DNA of 64,000 nucleotides from an uncultured Winogradskyella sp. (GTDB lineage Bacteria; Bacteroidota; Bacteroidia; Flavobacteriales; Flavobacteriaceae): contig CAJXLB010000011.1 of assembly GCA_913055905.1 (NCBI GenBank), positions 1 through 64,000 on the forward strand, written 5' to 3'. The position numbers were made by a program, and so were the translations under genes. The notes under the pieces are model-generated. The model searched no databases. It saw only the letters and a list, made by a program, of their open reading frames with translations, and had not been told where the DNA came from. Of this stretch, positions 1-7,962 are shown in pieces. Numbering within the stretch: the first letter of the stretch is position 1; each line of letters begins with the position of its first letter.

Positions 1-102
1 AACAGGATGCCCACGAGCGACTACTGGTTCACCCTGGCCTATCAAGAGCCCCTGACCGGAGAGCCCAGGGAGTTCAGAGCCCATTTTACCTTGAAACGAT
101 AA
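1..102 (+). CDS. T9SS type B sorting-domain protein, C-terminal tail (partial)
   Basis: Frame 1 is open from the window edge to a TAA at 100-102 and encodes 33 residues ending in LKR. The pattern RMPTSDYWF, then EPLTG, then FRAHFTLKR is the end of the type B (gliding-motility-associated) C-terminal sorting domain, which targets large adhesin-like proteins to the type IX secretion system of Bacteroidota. The body of the protein lies upstream of the window. The segment is strikingly GC-rich compared with everything after it (49 of the first 80 bases are G or C by my count). The next gene starts 7 bases downstream and encodes the PorP/SprF partner usually found next to such substrates. Confidence 0.8.
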   Translation, partial: NRMPTSDYWFTLAYQEPLTGEPREFRAHFTLKR

Positions 103-109
103 AAAAATT

Positions 110-1123
110 ATGAGATTAAGAACATTTTGGTTAGTAGCTTTATTAACAATTGTATTGGCTGAATTTAGTGAAGCCCAAGAAGGAATACCTATATATTCCG
201 ATTACCTTACAGACAATTACTATTTAATTCACCCTTCCATGGCTGGAGTAGCTAATTGTGCTAAAATTAGATTGACAGCCCGTCAGCAGTGGTTTGGTGT
301 AGATGACGCCCCGAGTTTGCAAACGTTGAGTATAAATAGCCGTTTAGGTTATTCTCCCGTTGCTCTTGGAGGTATAATGTTCAATGATGAGAATGGGTTT
401 CATTCTACACAAGGGGCTTATGCAACTTTTGCTTATCATTTAATGTTTTCGAGAAATGAAATAGATTTAAATATGTTATCGTTTGGTTTAAGTGCTGGAT
501 TTTTACAGTACAAGTTAGATGAAACGAGTTTTTTAGCACCTGGAGACTTTGATGCCTTAATTGCAGGAATAGAGCAAAGTGCTACCAATTTTAATGTGGA
601 TTTTGGATTTTCTTATCATTTTATTGATTTCTATGCACATTTTACGGTTAAGAATATTCTAAATAATGAAGGTATAAATTTTAACGATCAAGGGTTTGAA
701 TTTGATAATTTAAGAACCTACTTATTTTCTGCTGGTTATGTTTTTAGTAAATATGGCAGTGATTGGAGTTATGAGCCTTCGATAATGTACATGTACAGGG
801 AAGCTACTGAGGAATCTTCAATAGATATTAATGCAAAAGTATATCGCGAGATGGATTTTGGTAAAATTTGGGGAGGCTTGTCATACAGAAGAAGTTTAGA
901 CGGTGCAGAATTCTTAGACGGATCAGGGGTAAGTAGCCAGAAATTACAATATATCACACCTTTTTTAGGAATTGACTACAAGCAATTCGTTTTTGCCTAT
1001 ACGTATTCATATCAAGCTAATACGGTTAATTTTAATACAGGCGGGTTTCATCAAATCACACTTGGTTACAATTTTAATTGTAGACGTGAAAAATATGAAT
1101 GTAATTGTCCAGCTGTAAATTAA
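110..1123 (+). CDS. PorP/SprF family type IX secretion system membrane protein
   Basis: This 337-residue protein has a signal peptide (about residues 1-22, ending ...EFSEAQ). Its next segment, IPIYSDYLTDNYYLIHPSMAG followed by RLTARQQW, is the typical start of PorP/SprF proteins. The rest alternates short aromatic strands and turns, as expected of an outer-membrane beta barrel. Family members assist secretion or surface attachment of T9SS type B substrates such as SprB. It starts 7 bases after the type B substrate gene, so the two are probably co-transcribed and functionally paired. A strong terminator follows directly. Confidence 0.88.
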   Translation: MRLRTFWLVALLTIVLAEFSEAQEGIPIYSDYLTDNYYLIHPSMAGVANCAKIRLTARQQWFGVDDAPSLQTLSINSRLGYSPVALGGIMFNDENGFHSTQGAYATFAYHLMFSRNEIDLNMLSFGLSAGFLQYKLDETSFLAPGDFDALIAGIEQSATNFNVDFGFSYHFIDFYAHFTVKNILNNEGINFNDQGFEFDNLRTYLFSAGYVFSKYGSDWSYEPSIMYMYREATEESSIDINAKVYREMDFGKIWGGLSYRRSLDGAEFLDGSGVSSQKLQYITPFLGIDYKQFVFAYTYSYQANTVNFNTGGFHQITLGYNFNCRREKYECNCPAVN

Positions 1124-1136
1124 AGATATAAGATAA

Positions 1137-1161
1137 GCAGGTTAGATAACCTGCTTTTTTT
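1137..1161 (+). terminator. Rho-independent terminator after the PorP/SprF gene
   Basis: Arms GCAGGTT (1137-1143) and AACCTGC (1148-1154) pair perfectly around a 4-base loop and are followed by seven T (1155-1161). It closes the sorting-domain/PorP pair. Confidence 0.85.
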
Positions 1162-1270
1162 ATTTCTGGCGCTGCGCATTTTTGAACATAATCGGATATG
1201 GCGTCCCAAATAAAAAAACATACTTCCTTTAAGCACTTGGCTGATAGTCATTATAAAAAGCATGTCTAAA

Positions 1271-1387
1271 TTAGTTTATAAAAAAATTGAAATAGGCCAA
1301 ATCCTCTTTTGAATGAGTGAATGCTTCGGCAAATTGAGTTAAGATGCCTTTATTGAGAAAATCACGACCTGTTTTTGGATTGAACTA
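1271..1387 (-). other. Possible decayed gene fragment in a 317-base intergenic stretch
   Basis: The stretch 1124-1440 holds the terminator and otherwise no intact gene. On the minus strand, 37 codons are open between in-frame stops (TAG at 1385-1387 and TAA at 1271-1273). They read as protein-like sequence (FNPKTGRDFLNKG, then TQFAEAFTHSKEDLAYF) without a start codon. It could be the 3' remnant of a lost gene or a chance open frame. I do not recognise a family. Confidence 0.2.
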
Positions 1388-1440
1388 TTTTTCCTATCAA
1401 ATTAAAGTACGTAGTTTAGAGTTATTAAAAAAAAGCAGCA

Positions 1441-3615
1441 TTGAATAAGGCTTTACTCATATTCATTCTAGGTATTTTCACATTTCAAGGAAGCTTTTCC
1501 CAAAATAAGAACTTTGACAATTCAAGAGATGAATCTTATTTCAATTTAAGGGGTAGTGTCTACGAAAAGTCTTCTTATTCACCATATAAAAACGTGAGAA
1601 TATTAGTCAATGGAGGTCTTTACACTACCACCGATACTAATGGCGATTTTACGATTCGGGCGAAAATAGGTGATGAACTCATTATAAGCCATGAGGATTT
1701 TGAAACGATTTATCATACTATTAGCAGTCAAGATCGTATTAACATAGAGGTTATTGAGGACAATCTGGGCCGCAACAGAGCTTCAAACAAACAAGAGCAG
1801 ATAAAGACATTTAACAGGCTAATAGATTCGGCTGATGCCTATCTTAAGATTAGTGCAGAAAAAAGTATAAAGTTTATTGGCGATGCTTTAAATGAGGATG
1901 TAACATCTGCCCAAAGTGCAATTGCCCATGAATTACTTGGAGATGTATACTATTATTGGAAACAATATGACTTGGCGATTTCTGCTTATAAAATTAGCAT
2001 ACAGAATTCTGATAAGAATTCAACCAACCTAAAGCTCGCAAGAACCTATTTAGAGGACGGGAAGATAGACTTAAGTCTTACTACCTATAATGAGATCGAG
2101 GACAAAAAATTGAGTAATTATCAGAAAGTGCTTTTGGCAGAAGGGTTGGGAGATGTGAATATGGCTTTGAAAGCATACAAGGATGCTATTTCATTTTATG
2201 AGCGTGCTGTGGACTTGGCAAAAAAGAATAGGATTTCACCTAAAATCATAGATTTAAATTCTAAGATAGCACAGGCTTATTCTACCCAGGGGGAAAAAAC
2301 AAAAGCAAAGAAATATTATTCAAACGCTTTGAGCTTGGCCAAGAGTCAAGATAAAGAACGTGCAGTTGAGGAGCAGATAAAAGTTGCTGAGTTTAACAGT
2401 GATATAAAAGATTATGCAGAAGAGATAGCCTTAAGAAAACAAGCTGTAGAAGGTCTTAAAGAGATAGAGCTTGATTCTGTAATCCCTAATGAAAGTCCAA
2501 ATACCTTACAAAAACAAAACTATAAAATTGGTAATGCCTACTATTTAACCAATGATTTTGAAAATGCTATTTCCTATTTGGAGAAAAGTATTGAGGAGTC
2601 TGATAAAAAAGGGGATTTGGTAGTTAAAAAAGATGCTATGAGAAAACTCTCAGAAGCACTTATCAGTAAAGGTGATACAGAAGAAGGCATTAAAATGATC
2701 AATAAATACAAGGATGTAGTCGATGAACTCTATGCCTTGAAGGAGCAAGAAATTTCGCGAGCTGCGCGTTTCAGTAGAAATATTGCAGAACAACAGAATA
2801 GGATAAGTTCTTTAGAAAGCGACAGGCGCCTGTCTCTAAGCAAATTTCAACTTACGCAGGAACGAAACAAGAGGCAGAAAGTTATCATTTATTCACTTGT
2901 TGGAGGTTTAATTCTGCTCTTGATTACAGGCTTTTTTATGTACAAATACATAAAGCAACAAAAATTGGCAAATAATCTGTTGGCGCTTAAGTCCCTGAGG
3001 AGTCAAATGAATCCACATTTTATATTTAATGCACTAAACTCAGTTAATAGTTTTATTGCCACTAAAGACGAACGAAGTGCAAACAAATATCTGTCTGATT
3101 TCTCACGTTTAATGCGTTCTGTTTTAGAGAACAGCGAAGAGGATTTTATCCCTTTAAAAGAGGAAATTGAACTTATTAAAATGTACACCAAATTAGAGCA
3201 TTTTAGATTTCAAGATAAATTTGATTTTGACTTTAAGATTGACGAAGCCATAGATATAGATGCTTATGAGATTCCGCCTATGTTGCTTCAACCATACATT
3301 GAGAATGCCGTTTGGCATGGTTTACGCTATAAAGAAAACAAAGGGCTATTAACGGTGGCATTTAAGTACAAAAGCCAAAACGAGATAGAAATTGTAATTA
3401 AAGATGATGGCATTGGCAGAGAACGGTCAAAGGCGTTAAAGACTCAAAACCAAAAAAAGCAGAAATCCAAAGGGATGAGTAATATTAAAAAGCGAGTGGC
3501 CATTCTAAACGATATGCATAAAGACAAAGTAACCATAACAGTAAAGGATTATCAACCAGATGAAGAAAACACGGGTACCCTTGTTACTGTAACCTTAAAA
3601 AAAGCTAAGCTATGA
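1441..3615 (+). CDS. LytS/YehU-type sensor histidine kinase with TPR repeats
   Basis: This 724-residue protein starts with TTG. An in-frame stop at 1426-1428 lies four codons upstream and there is no ATG between, so the TTG start is well constrained. Order of parts: signal peptide (about 1-20); a carboxypeptidase-regulatory-like beta sandwich (about 35-100); TPR helices (about 125-425); a coiled coil; one membrane helix (about 482-503); then a His_kinase domain with the phospho-acceptor region SQMNPHFIFNALNS. A HATPase region follows, with N-box (PYIENAVWHGL) and G-box (DDGIGRERS). It should sense a periplasmic or internal signal through the TPR region and phosphorylate the LytTR regulator encoded next, whose ATG overlaps its last 4 bases. 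The ligand is unknown. Confidence 0.9.
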   Translation: MNKALLIFILGIFTFQGSFSQNKNFDNSRDESYFNLRGSVYEKSSYSPYKNVRILVNGGLYTTTDTNGDFTIRAKIGDELIISHEDFETIYHTISSQDRINIEVIEDNLGRNRASNKQEQIKTFNRLIDSADAYLKISAEKSIKFIGDALNEDVTSAQSAIAHELLGDVYYYWKQYDLAISAYKISIQNSDKNSTNLKLARTYLEDGKIDLSLTTYNEIEDKKLSNYQKVLLAEGLGDVNMALKAYKDAISFYERAVDLAKKNRISPKIIDLNSKIAQAYSTQGEKTKAKKYYSNALSLAKSQDKERAVEEQIKVAEFNSDIKDYAEEIALRKQAVEGLKEIELDSVIPNESPNTLQKQNYKIGNAYYLTNDFENAISYLEKSIEESDKKGDLVVKKDAMRKLSEALISKGDTEEGIKMINKYKDVVDELYALKEQEISRAARFSRNIAEQQNRISSLESDRRLSLSKFQLTQERNKRQKVIIYSLVGGLILLLITGFFMYKYIKQQKLANNLLALKSLRSQMNPHFIFNALNSVNSFIATKDERSANKYLSDFSRLMRSVLENSEEDFIPLKEEIELIKMYTKLEHFRFQDKFDFDFKIDEAIDIDAYEIPPMLLQPYIENAVWHGLRYKENKGLLTVAFKYKSQNEIEIVIKDDGIGRERSKALKTQNQKKQKSKGMSNIKKRVAILNDMHKDKVTITVKDYQPDEENTGTLVTVTLKKAKL

Positions 3616-4346
3616 ATTTGAATGCCATCATTGTTGAAGATGAAGCCAAAAGCAGGGAGATTTTGTCAAATTATCTCTCAAAATACTGTCCAAATGTTTC
3701 TATAAAGGGAGAGGCAGCCAATATTGATGAAGCCCTTGAGCTCATTAGAAATACCGATTTAGATCTTGTGTTCTTAGATGTTGAAATGCCCTTTGGAAAT
3801 GCATTTGACCTATTGGAAAAGGTTGGGTCCGTAGATTTTGAAATCATATTTGTAACAGCCTATGATCATTATGCTATTGAAGCCTTAAATGCCCATGCGT
3901 CATACTATTTAATGAAGCCAATCTCTATAGAGGAATTGATAAAAGCAGTCGATTATGTTACGGCCCTTAAAGAAAAAGAAGATGCTTTACACAATCAGGT
4001 TTTGGTTTCAAAATCAAAGAAAGTTAATGGCAAAATTACCATTCCCTTACAAAATGGTTTTGAAGTGCTTGAAATGGCCAATATTCTTTACTGTAAAGCC
4101 GATGATAATTACACAGAAATATATTTGAATAACAACACCAAGAAATTGGTGAGTAAAACGTTGAAGCATATAGAAGAGCAGCTTAAAGACGCTAACTTTG
4201 CCCGAGTTCATAAAAGCTATTTGGTCAATGTCAACGAGGTGGTAAAATATAACAAGGGTAAGGGAGGTAGTGTTACGTTGAGTAATGGAAAGGAGATTAT
4301 AATTTCAGCATCTAGAAAATCAGAAATCTTATCATATTTTAAATAG
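3612..4346 (+). CDS. LytTR-family response regulator
   Basis: This 244-residue protein has an N-terminal receiver domain with acidic pocket E9/D10, phospho-acceptor D56 (in VFLDVEMP), T82 and K102 (YLMKP), as in functional CheY-like receivers. Residues about 135-240 form a LytTR DNA-binding domain (motifs ILYCKADDNYTEIYL and FARVHKSYLVN). The gene overlaps the kinase gene by 4 bases, a tightly coupled two-component pair. LytTR regulators usually bind direct repeats upstream of a few targets. No target is evident in this window. Confidence 0.92.
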   Translation: MNLNAIIVEDEAKSREILSNYLSKYCPNVSIKGEAANIDEALELIRNTDLDLVFLDVEMPFGNAFDLLEKVGSVDFEIIFVTAYDHYAIEALNAHASYYLMKPISIEELIKAVDYVTALKEKEDALHNQVLVSKSKKVNGKITIPLQNGFEVLEMANILYCKADDNYTEIYLNNNTKKLVSKTLKHIEEQLKDANFARVHKSYLVNVNEVVKYNKGKGGSVTLSNGKEIIISASRKSEILSYFK

Positions 4347-4349
4347 ATT

Positions 4350-4862
4350 ATGGCTATAATTTTATCAGTAAGAGGACATCATCCGCAAATTCCAGACGAT
4401 TGTTTCGTAGCAGATAATGCCACTATTGTTGGTGAGGTTACCATGGGCAATCAATGTAGTATTTGGTTTAATGCTGTGGTGCGTGGTGATGTGCATTTCA
4501 TAAAAATGGGAAATAAGGTTAATGTCCAAGACGGCGCTGTAATTCATGGCACATACCAAAAGTCGCCCACCACTATAGGGAATAATGTATCCATAGCGCA
4601 CAATGCTATAGTGCATGGCTGTACAATTCATGACAATGTACTAATAGGAATGGGAAGTATTGTTATGGATGGTTGTATAGTGGAGAGTAATAGTATTATT
4701 GCTGCAGGAGCCGTAGTTCCACAAAACACAAGAATTGAATCTGGCAGTATTTATGCTGGTGTTCCCGCGAAAAAAATAAAAGATATTAGACCAGAGCTTG
4801 TATCGGGAGAAATCGATAGAATTGCTAACAATTATGTTACTTACTCAGGGTGGTTTAAATAA
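4350..4862 (+). CDS. Gamma-carbonic anhydrase family hexapeptide-repeat protein
   Basis: This 170-residue left-handed beta-helix protein has hexapeptide repeats throughout (for example IVGEVTMGNQCSIWFNAVVRGD). The metal-ligand histidines of the gamma-CA/PaaY/YrdA group are visible in VIHGTYQ, SIAHNAIVHG and TIHDN. Family members bind Zn or Fe as trimers. Many YrdA-like proteins have weak or no carbonic anhydrase activity, so the catalytic role is uncertain. The start is 3 bases after the response regulator stop, so it may be co-transcribed. The 3' end overlaps by 8 bases with a convergent minus-strand pseudogene. Confidence 0.88.
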   Translation: MAIILSVRGHHPQIPDDCFVADNATIVGEVTMGNQCSIWFNAVVRGDVHFIKMGNKVNVQDGAVIHGTYQKSPTTIGNNVSIAHNAIVHGCTIHDNVLIGMGSIVMDGCIVESNSIIAAGAVVPQNTRIESGSIYAGVPAKKIKDIRPELVSGEIDRIANNYVTYSGWFK

Positions 4863-5202
4863 GGGATTCTAGCTTTTGAATCAGCTGTTCTACAGAGTCC
4901 ATTTTATTTATCTCAGAGGATTGTAATAATGGCTCTAATTGTCCATATTCCTCTTTTAAAACCGTAGGATATTTAAAAGTAGCCGAGGGATATTGACTTT
5001 CAAATTCATCTTTATGAAGAAATACAAATTGATATGACTTGTTTTTACGGTAGTCTTTCCAGGTTGGATTTTCATTAAAGGTGTTATACGTGAGATCACA
5101 TAAACTGCATGGATAAGTACTTGGACTTATAATTTTATGGGCTACGTCTTTGAGTAGATTGAAAATTCCAGAGTTGGCATTCTAAACAAATATAATGGAC
5201 AT
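4855..5202 (-). pseudogene. Small conserved flavobacterial protein interrupted by an amber codon
   Basis: An ATG at 5200-5202 opens a 116-codon frame on the minus strand that ends in TAA at 4855-4857. It is broken only by TAG at 5182-5184 (codon 7). The reading is MSIIFV-stop-NANSGIFNLL, then YPCSLCDLTYNTF, FVFLHKDEFESQYP and a charged C-terminus. To my recollection, flavobacterial relatives carry a VYNANSG start, so a single TAY-to-TAG change would explain the break. No good start codon exists just after the TAG. The rest of the frame is intact, suggesting recent inactivation, a sequencing error or readthrough. The function of the family is unknown; a CxxC motif is present. Confidence 0.7.
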
Positions 5203-5224
5203 GATTATTTAGATGGTTTCCATT

Positions 5225-6004
5225 CTAAAAATCTAAAAAGTAAGATTTATAATTGGGTTGTGAAAAGCTCTTGAGAATTTCTAAATCCAAGTTTGTGAAC
5301 AACTCAATTTTTGGTTTGGTCTTGGATGGGTTTAAAAGCCCGTTTTGATCTAATATTGTTTTGGTCTGTTTGGCTACGGCCAAACCAGAATCTATGATTT
5401 TTACATGATTGGGCAGTATGGATTCCAATTGCGGTATTAAATAGGGATAGTGCGTACAGCCTAAAACAAGATAGTCGATATTTTGATCAATCATAGGTTG
5501 CAAATACAGCTTTAGTAATTCTTCCATTTTAGAAGAATAAAGTTGCCCAGATTCAATTAGAGGCACAATGCCATTACCTACTTGTTCAATGACTTTAATT
5601 CCTTTGGCATATAAAGCTGATGTGTTATGAAACAAATGACTGCTTAATGTACCCTTTGTGGCCAAGATGCCAATTGTCTTTGATTTGGTGTTTAGGGCGG
5701 CTGGCTTTATGGCTGGCTCTATCCCAATAAAAGACACATTGAAGTTGGCTCTTAGATAAGTAATAGCGTTGGTAGTTGCGGTGTTACAGGCAACGACGAT
5801 AATCTTGGCATTCTTCTCTAACAGTAATTTGGTATTCTTAATGCTAAGTTCCAATATTTCTGATTCTGACTTATTCCCATAAGGCGCATTTTTACTATCT
5901 GCGAGATAAATGCAATTTTCATGAGGGAGCAGGGCACAAATTTCCTTTAGGATGGACGTTCCTCCTATACCAGAATCGAATATACCAATAGGTGCTGTAC
6001 TCAT
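5225..6004 (-). CDS. murI: Glutamate racemase
   Basis: This 259-residue cytoplasmic enzyme interconverts L- and D-glutamate for peptidoglycan. The N-terminal motif IGIFDSGIGG (D10, S11) is present, as are both catalytic cysteines: C73 in VVACNTATT and C183 in VLGCTHYP. Length matches the family. It lies downstream of the OmpH genes, separated from them by a bidirectional-looking hairpin (6020-6048), so it may have its own promoter although it belongs to the same conserved neighbourhood. Confidence 0.96.
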   Translation of the reverse strand: MSTAPIGIFDSGIGGTSILKEICALLPHENCIYLADSKNAPYGNKSESEILELSIKNTKLLLEKNAKIIVVACNTATTNAITYLRANFNVSFIGIEPAIKPAALNTKSKTIGILATKGTLSSHLFHNTSALYAKGIKVIEQVGNGIVPLIESGQLYSSKMEELLKLYLQPMIDQNIDYLVLGCTHYPYLIPQLESILPNHVKIIDSGLAVAKQTKTILDQNGLLNPSKTKPKIELFTNLDLEILKSFSQPNYKSYFLDF

Positions 6005-6019
6005 TTAGCAACAAAAATA

Positions 6020-6048
6020 AAAAGTCGCTTAAGAACTAAGCGACTTTT
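6020..6048 (-). terminator. Hairpin terminator between ompH and murI
   Basis: Twelve-base perfect arms (6020-6031 and 6037-6048, core AAGTCGCTTA) flank a 5-base loop. On the minus strand the stem is followed by a T-rich run toward 6008. It sits right after the 166-residue OmpH gene and should terminate or attenuate the bamA-ompH transcript before murI. Confidence 0.75.
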
Positions 6049-6072
6049 ATAATACAAAACTGTAAATGTGTT

Positions 6073-6573
6073 TTAAATTTTTAAATAGGCCTTTACATCG
6101 GTCATAAGATCTTTTCCTTCTGCCATGATCAACATTGCTGAATCAAACACATATTGAAAACCTTGCTCTTTAGCAACTGCCTTGATGGCATTGTCTGCTT
6201 TTTCAACGATAGGTTTGAGCAGGTTAAACTCCTTTTCCTGTAAATCCTTTTGAGCTTGTTGCTGATATTGTCCTAGACTTTGTTTCATACCTTCAACTTC
6301 TTGCATACGCTTGGCGTTTTCTTCATTGGTCTGACTTGCAGCTTCTGCATCATACTGCTTCAATTTGGTTTCTAATTCCTTAATTGAAGTTTGTATGGTA
6401 GTCTCATAAGTTTTACCAAGCTTTTCAATTTCTGCTTGAGCAGTCTTATACTCTGGCATAGCCTTAATAAGCTCTTGTTTATTTATATGAGCAACTTTAC
6501 TTTGGCCTGTCATAAAACCCGTCGCTCCAATAAAAAATGCCGTTGCAATTGCTAAAATTCTAAATTGTTTCAT
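6073..6573 (-). CDS. OmpH/Skp family periplasmic chaperone
   Basis: This 166-residue protein has a signal peptide (about 1-23, ...GFMTGQ). The OmpH core follows, with the KVAHINKQELIKAMPEY start and a long helical hairpin rich in K, E, Q and A (about 45-125). Skp-like trimers hold unfolded outer-membrane proteins in the periplasm and deliver them to BamA, which is encoded upstream in the same run. It is the compact paralogue of the gene just upstream (6605-7816). Confidence 0.92.
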   Translation of the reverse strand: MKQFRILAIATAFFIGATGFMTGQSKVAHINKQELIKAMPEYKTAQAEIEKLGKTYETTIQTSIKELETKLKQYDAEAASQTNEENAKRMQEVEGMKQSLGQYQQQAQKDLQEKEFNLLKPIVEKADNAIKAVAKEQGFQYVFDSAMLIMAEGKDLMTDVKAYLKI

Positions 6574-6604
6574 TGTTTTTAAGTTGTATTACGTGTTATA
6601 ATTA

Positions 6605-7816
6605 TTATTCGTTTCCGTTATTCTTTTTAGCCTTGGCTATAGAATCTCGTTTTCTTATTTGTCGTTCACGTTCTTCACGTGCTTTTTTTCGCTGTTCTAT
6701 AATTCGTTGTTTACGCTCTTCCAAGGCTTTTTGTCGCGCTTCTCTTTCTTTAATCTTTTGCTGTCTCTTTTCTTCTAAAATCTCAGCAGGTGTTTTAGCC
6801 TTTTTTGAGGCTGTTGAATCCTTTTCAACTTCCTTTTTTACTTTAGAGCTATCGGCCTTAACCTTGCCTTCCTCTTTTTCTGAACTTTCCTTTTTTTCTG
6901 AGCTGTCTTGCTCAGCTTTTTTGGATTCAGGCTCTTTTTGTTCAGTTTCAGAAGATTCTTCTTCTGCTTGCCTTGCTTTTTCTTTGGCTTCCGAAGGCGT
7001 TTCCTCTGCCTCGGTACCGTTTCTTCTTTGCCTTCTAGCTTCAATAGCAGCTTGCCTTCGTTCTTCTGCTTCTTTGCGTTTAGCTTCCCTTAGCTCTTCT
7101 TGTTGCCGTCTTCGCTCTTCTAGGGCTTTTTCGCGCTCCGCTCTTCGTTGGGCCAATGCAGCTTCGCGCTGGGCTTTTCTCTCTTCCAATGCCTGTTCTC
7201 TTTCGGTTTTTTCTTCACTTACTATCGGTACAACTTCCTCTTCTTCTAATTCCTTGCGTTCAGCTCTCGATTTCACTTGTGATCGTCTAGACGACCTCGT
7301 TATGGTTCGTAAAACTTGCTCGCTAATATCGTAACGTTCAGCAGAATATAACATGACCACATCCGCAGCTTTATCAAAGACAAAATCAAATTTTTTCGTG
7401 GTGGCTATTTCTTGGACGGCTGCAAATATTTGATCTTGTATAGGTTCGATCAGTTGGCGTTTCTGGATCATAAGATCACCATTTGGGCCAAACCGTTTTT
7501 GTTGGTAATCTATAATTTCTGCCTCCTCAAAAGTAATATCTTCAAAACGCTCATCATACAATTCTTTGGTTAAGAGGACACTTTCGTTGTCTAATTCTGT
7601 TTTCTTTTGTTCTACTTCCGCCAGTCTTTTTTCAATTTCTGTCTTCCATTGTTCTGCTTTCTTATCTAGTTGCGCAGAGGCTTCTTGATACTCTGGAACA
7701 TTTTGAAGAATGTACTCTGTATCAATGTAGCCAATCCTAACACCGCGTTGGGCGTGAAGATTAAAGCTCGCAAGTGACAAACACGCTAATAAAAAAAGAA
7801 CTTTTAACTTCATCAT
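6605..7816 (-). CDS. OmpH family protein with a long charged C-terminal extension
   Basis: This 403-residue protein has a signal peptide (1-22, ...NLHAQ) and an OmpH/Skp domain over about residues 25-170 (RIGYIDTEYILQNVPEYQEA start). Then come about 230 residues of almost pure E/R/K/Q/A heptad-like sequence (RAEREKALEERRRQQEEL is a sample), interrupted by an S/E/K-rich low-complexity part. The extension should form a long single helix or coiled coil and more than doubles the usual Skp length. It lies between bamA and the short OmpH gene and probably takes part in outer-membrane protein delivery. The role of the extension is unknown. Confidence 0.9.
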   Translation of the reverse strand: MMKLKVLFLLACLSLASFNLHAQRGVRIGYIDTEYILQNVPEYQEASAQLDKKAEQWKTEIEKRLAEVEQKKTELDNESVLLTKELYDERFEDITFEEAEIIDYQQKRFGPNGDLMIQKRQLIEPIQDQIFAAVQEIATTKKFDFVFDKAADVVMLYSAERYDISEQVLRTITRSSRRSQVKSRAERKELEEEEVVPIVSEEKTEREQALEERKAQREAALAQRRAEREKALEERRRQQEELREAKRKEAEERRQAAIEARRQRRNGTEAEETPSEAKEKARQAEEESSETEQKEPESKKAEQDSSEKKESSEKEEGKVKADSSKVKKEVEKDSTASKKAKTPAEILEEKRQQKIKEREARQKALEERKQRIIEQRKKAREERERQIRKRDSIAKAKKNNGNE

Positions 7817-7962
7817 TAATTAATTGTTTTCTTCACACTAGGCATTTTTAAACCGTGGTGTATTTTAAATATATAAGTTATCAAATAAACGAAATATATT
7901 CTTAAAAATTTTAACGTCATGATGAAATCCTCAATATGCAATTAGAAAATATCGTGCCAAAC

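Noticed and set aside
6573-7334. 253-codon plus-strand open frame opposite the long OmpH gene
   Set aside because: It is the mirror of E/K/R-rich coding sequence; it reads as Ser/Phe/Cys/Leu low complexity and the minus-strand OmpH protein is well supported.
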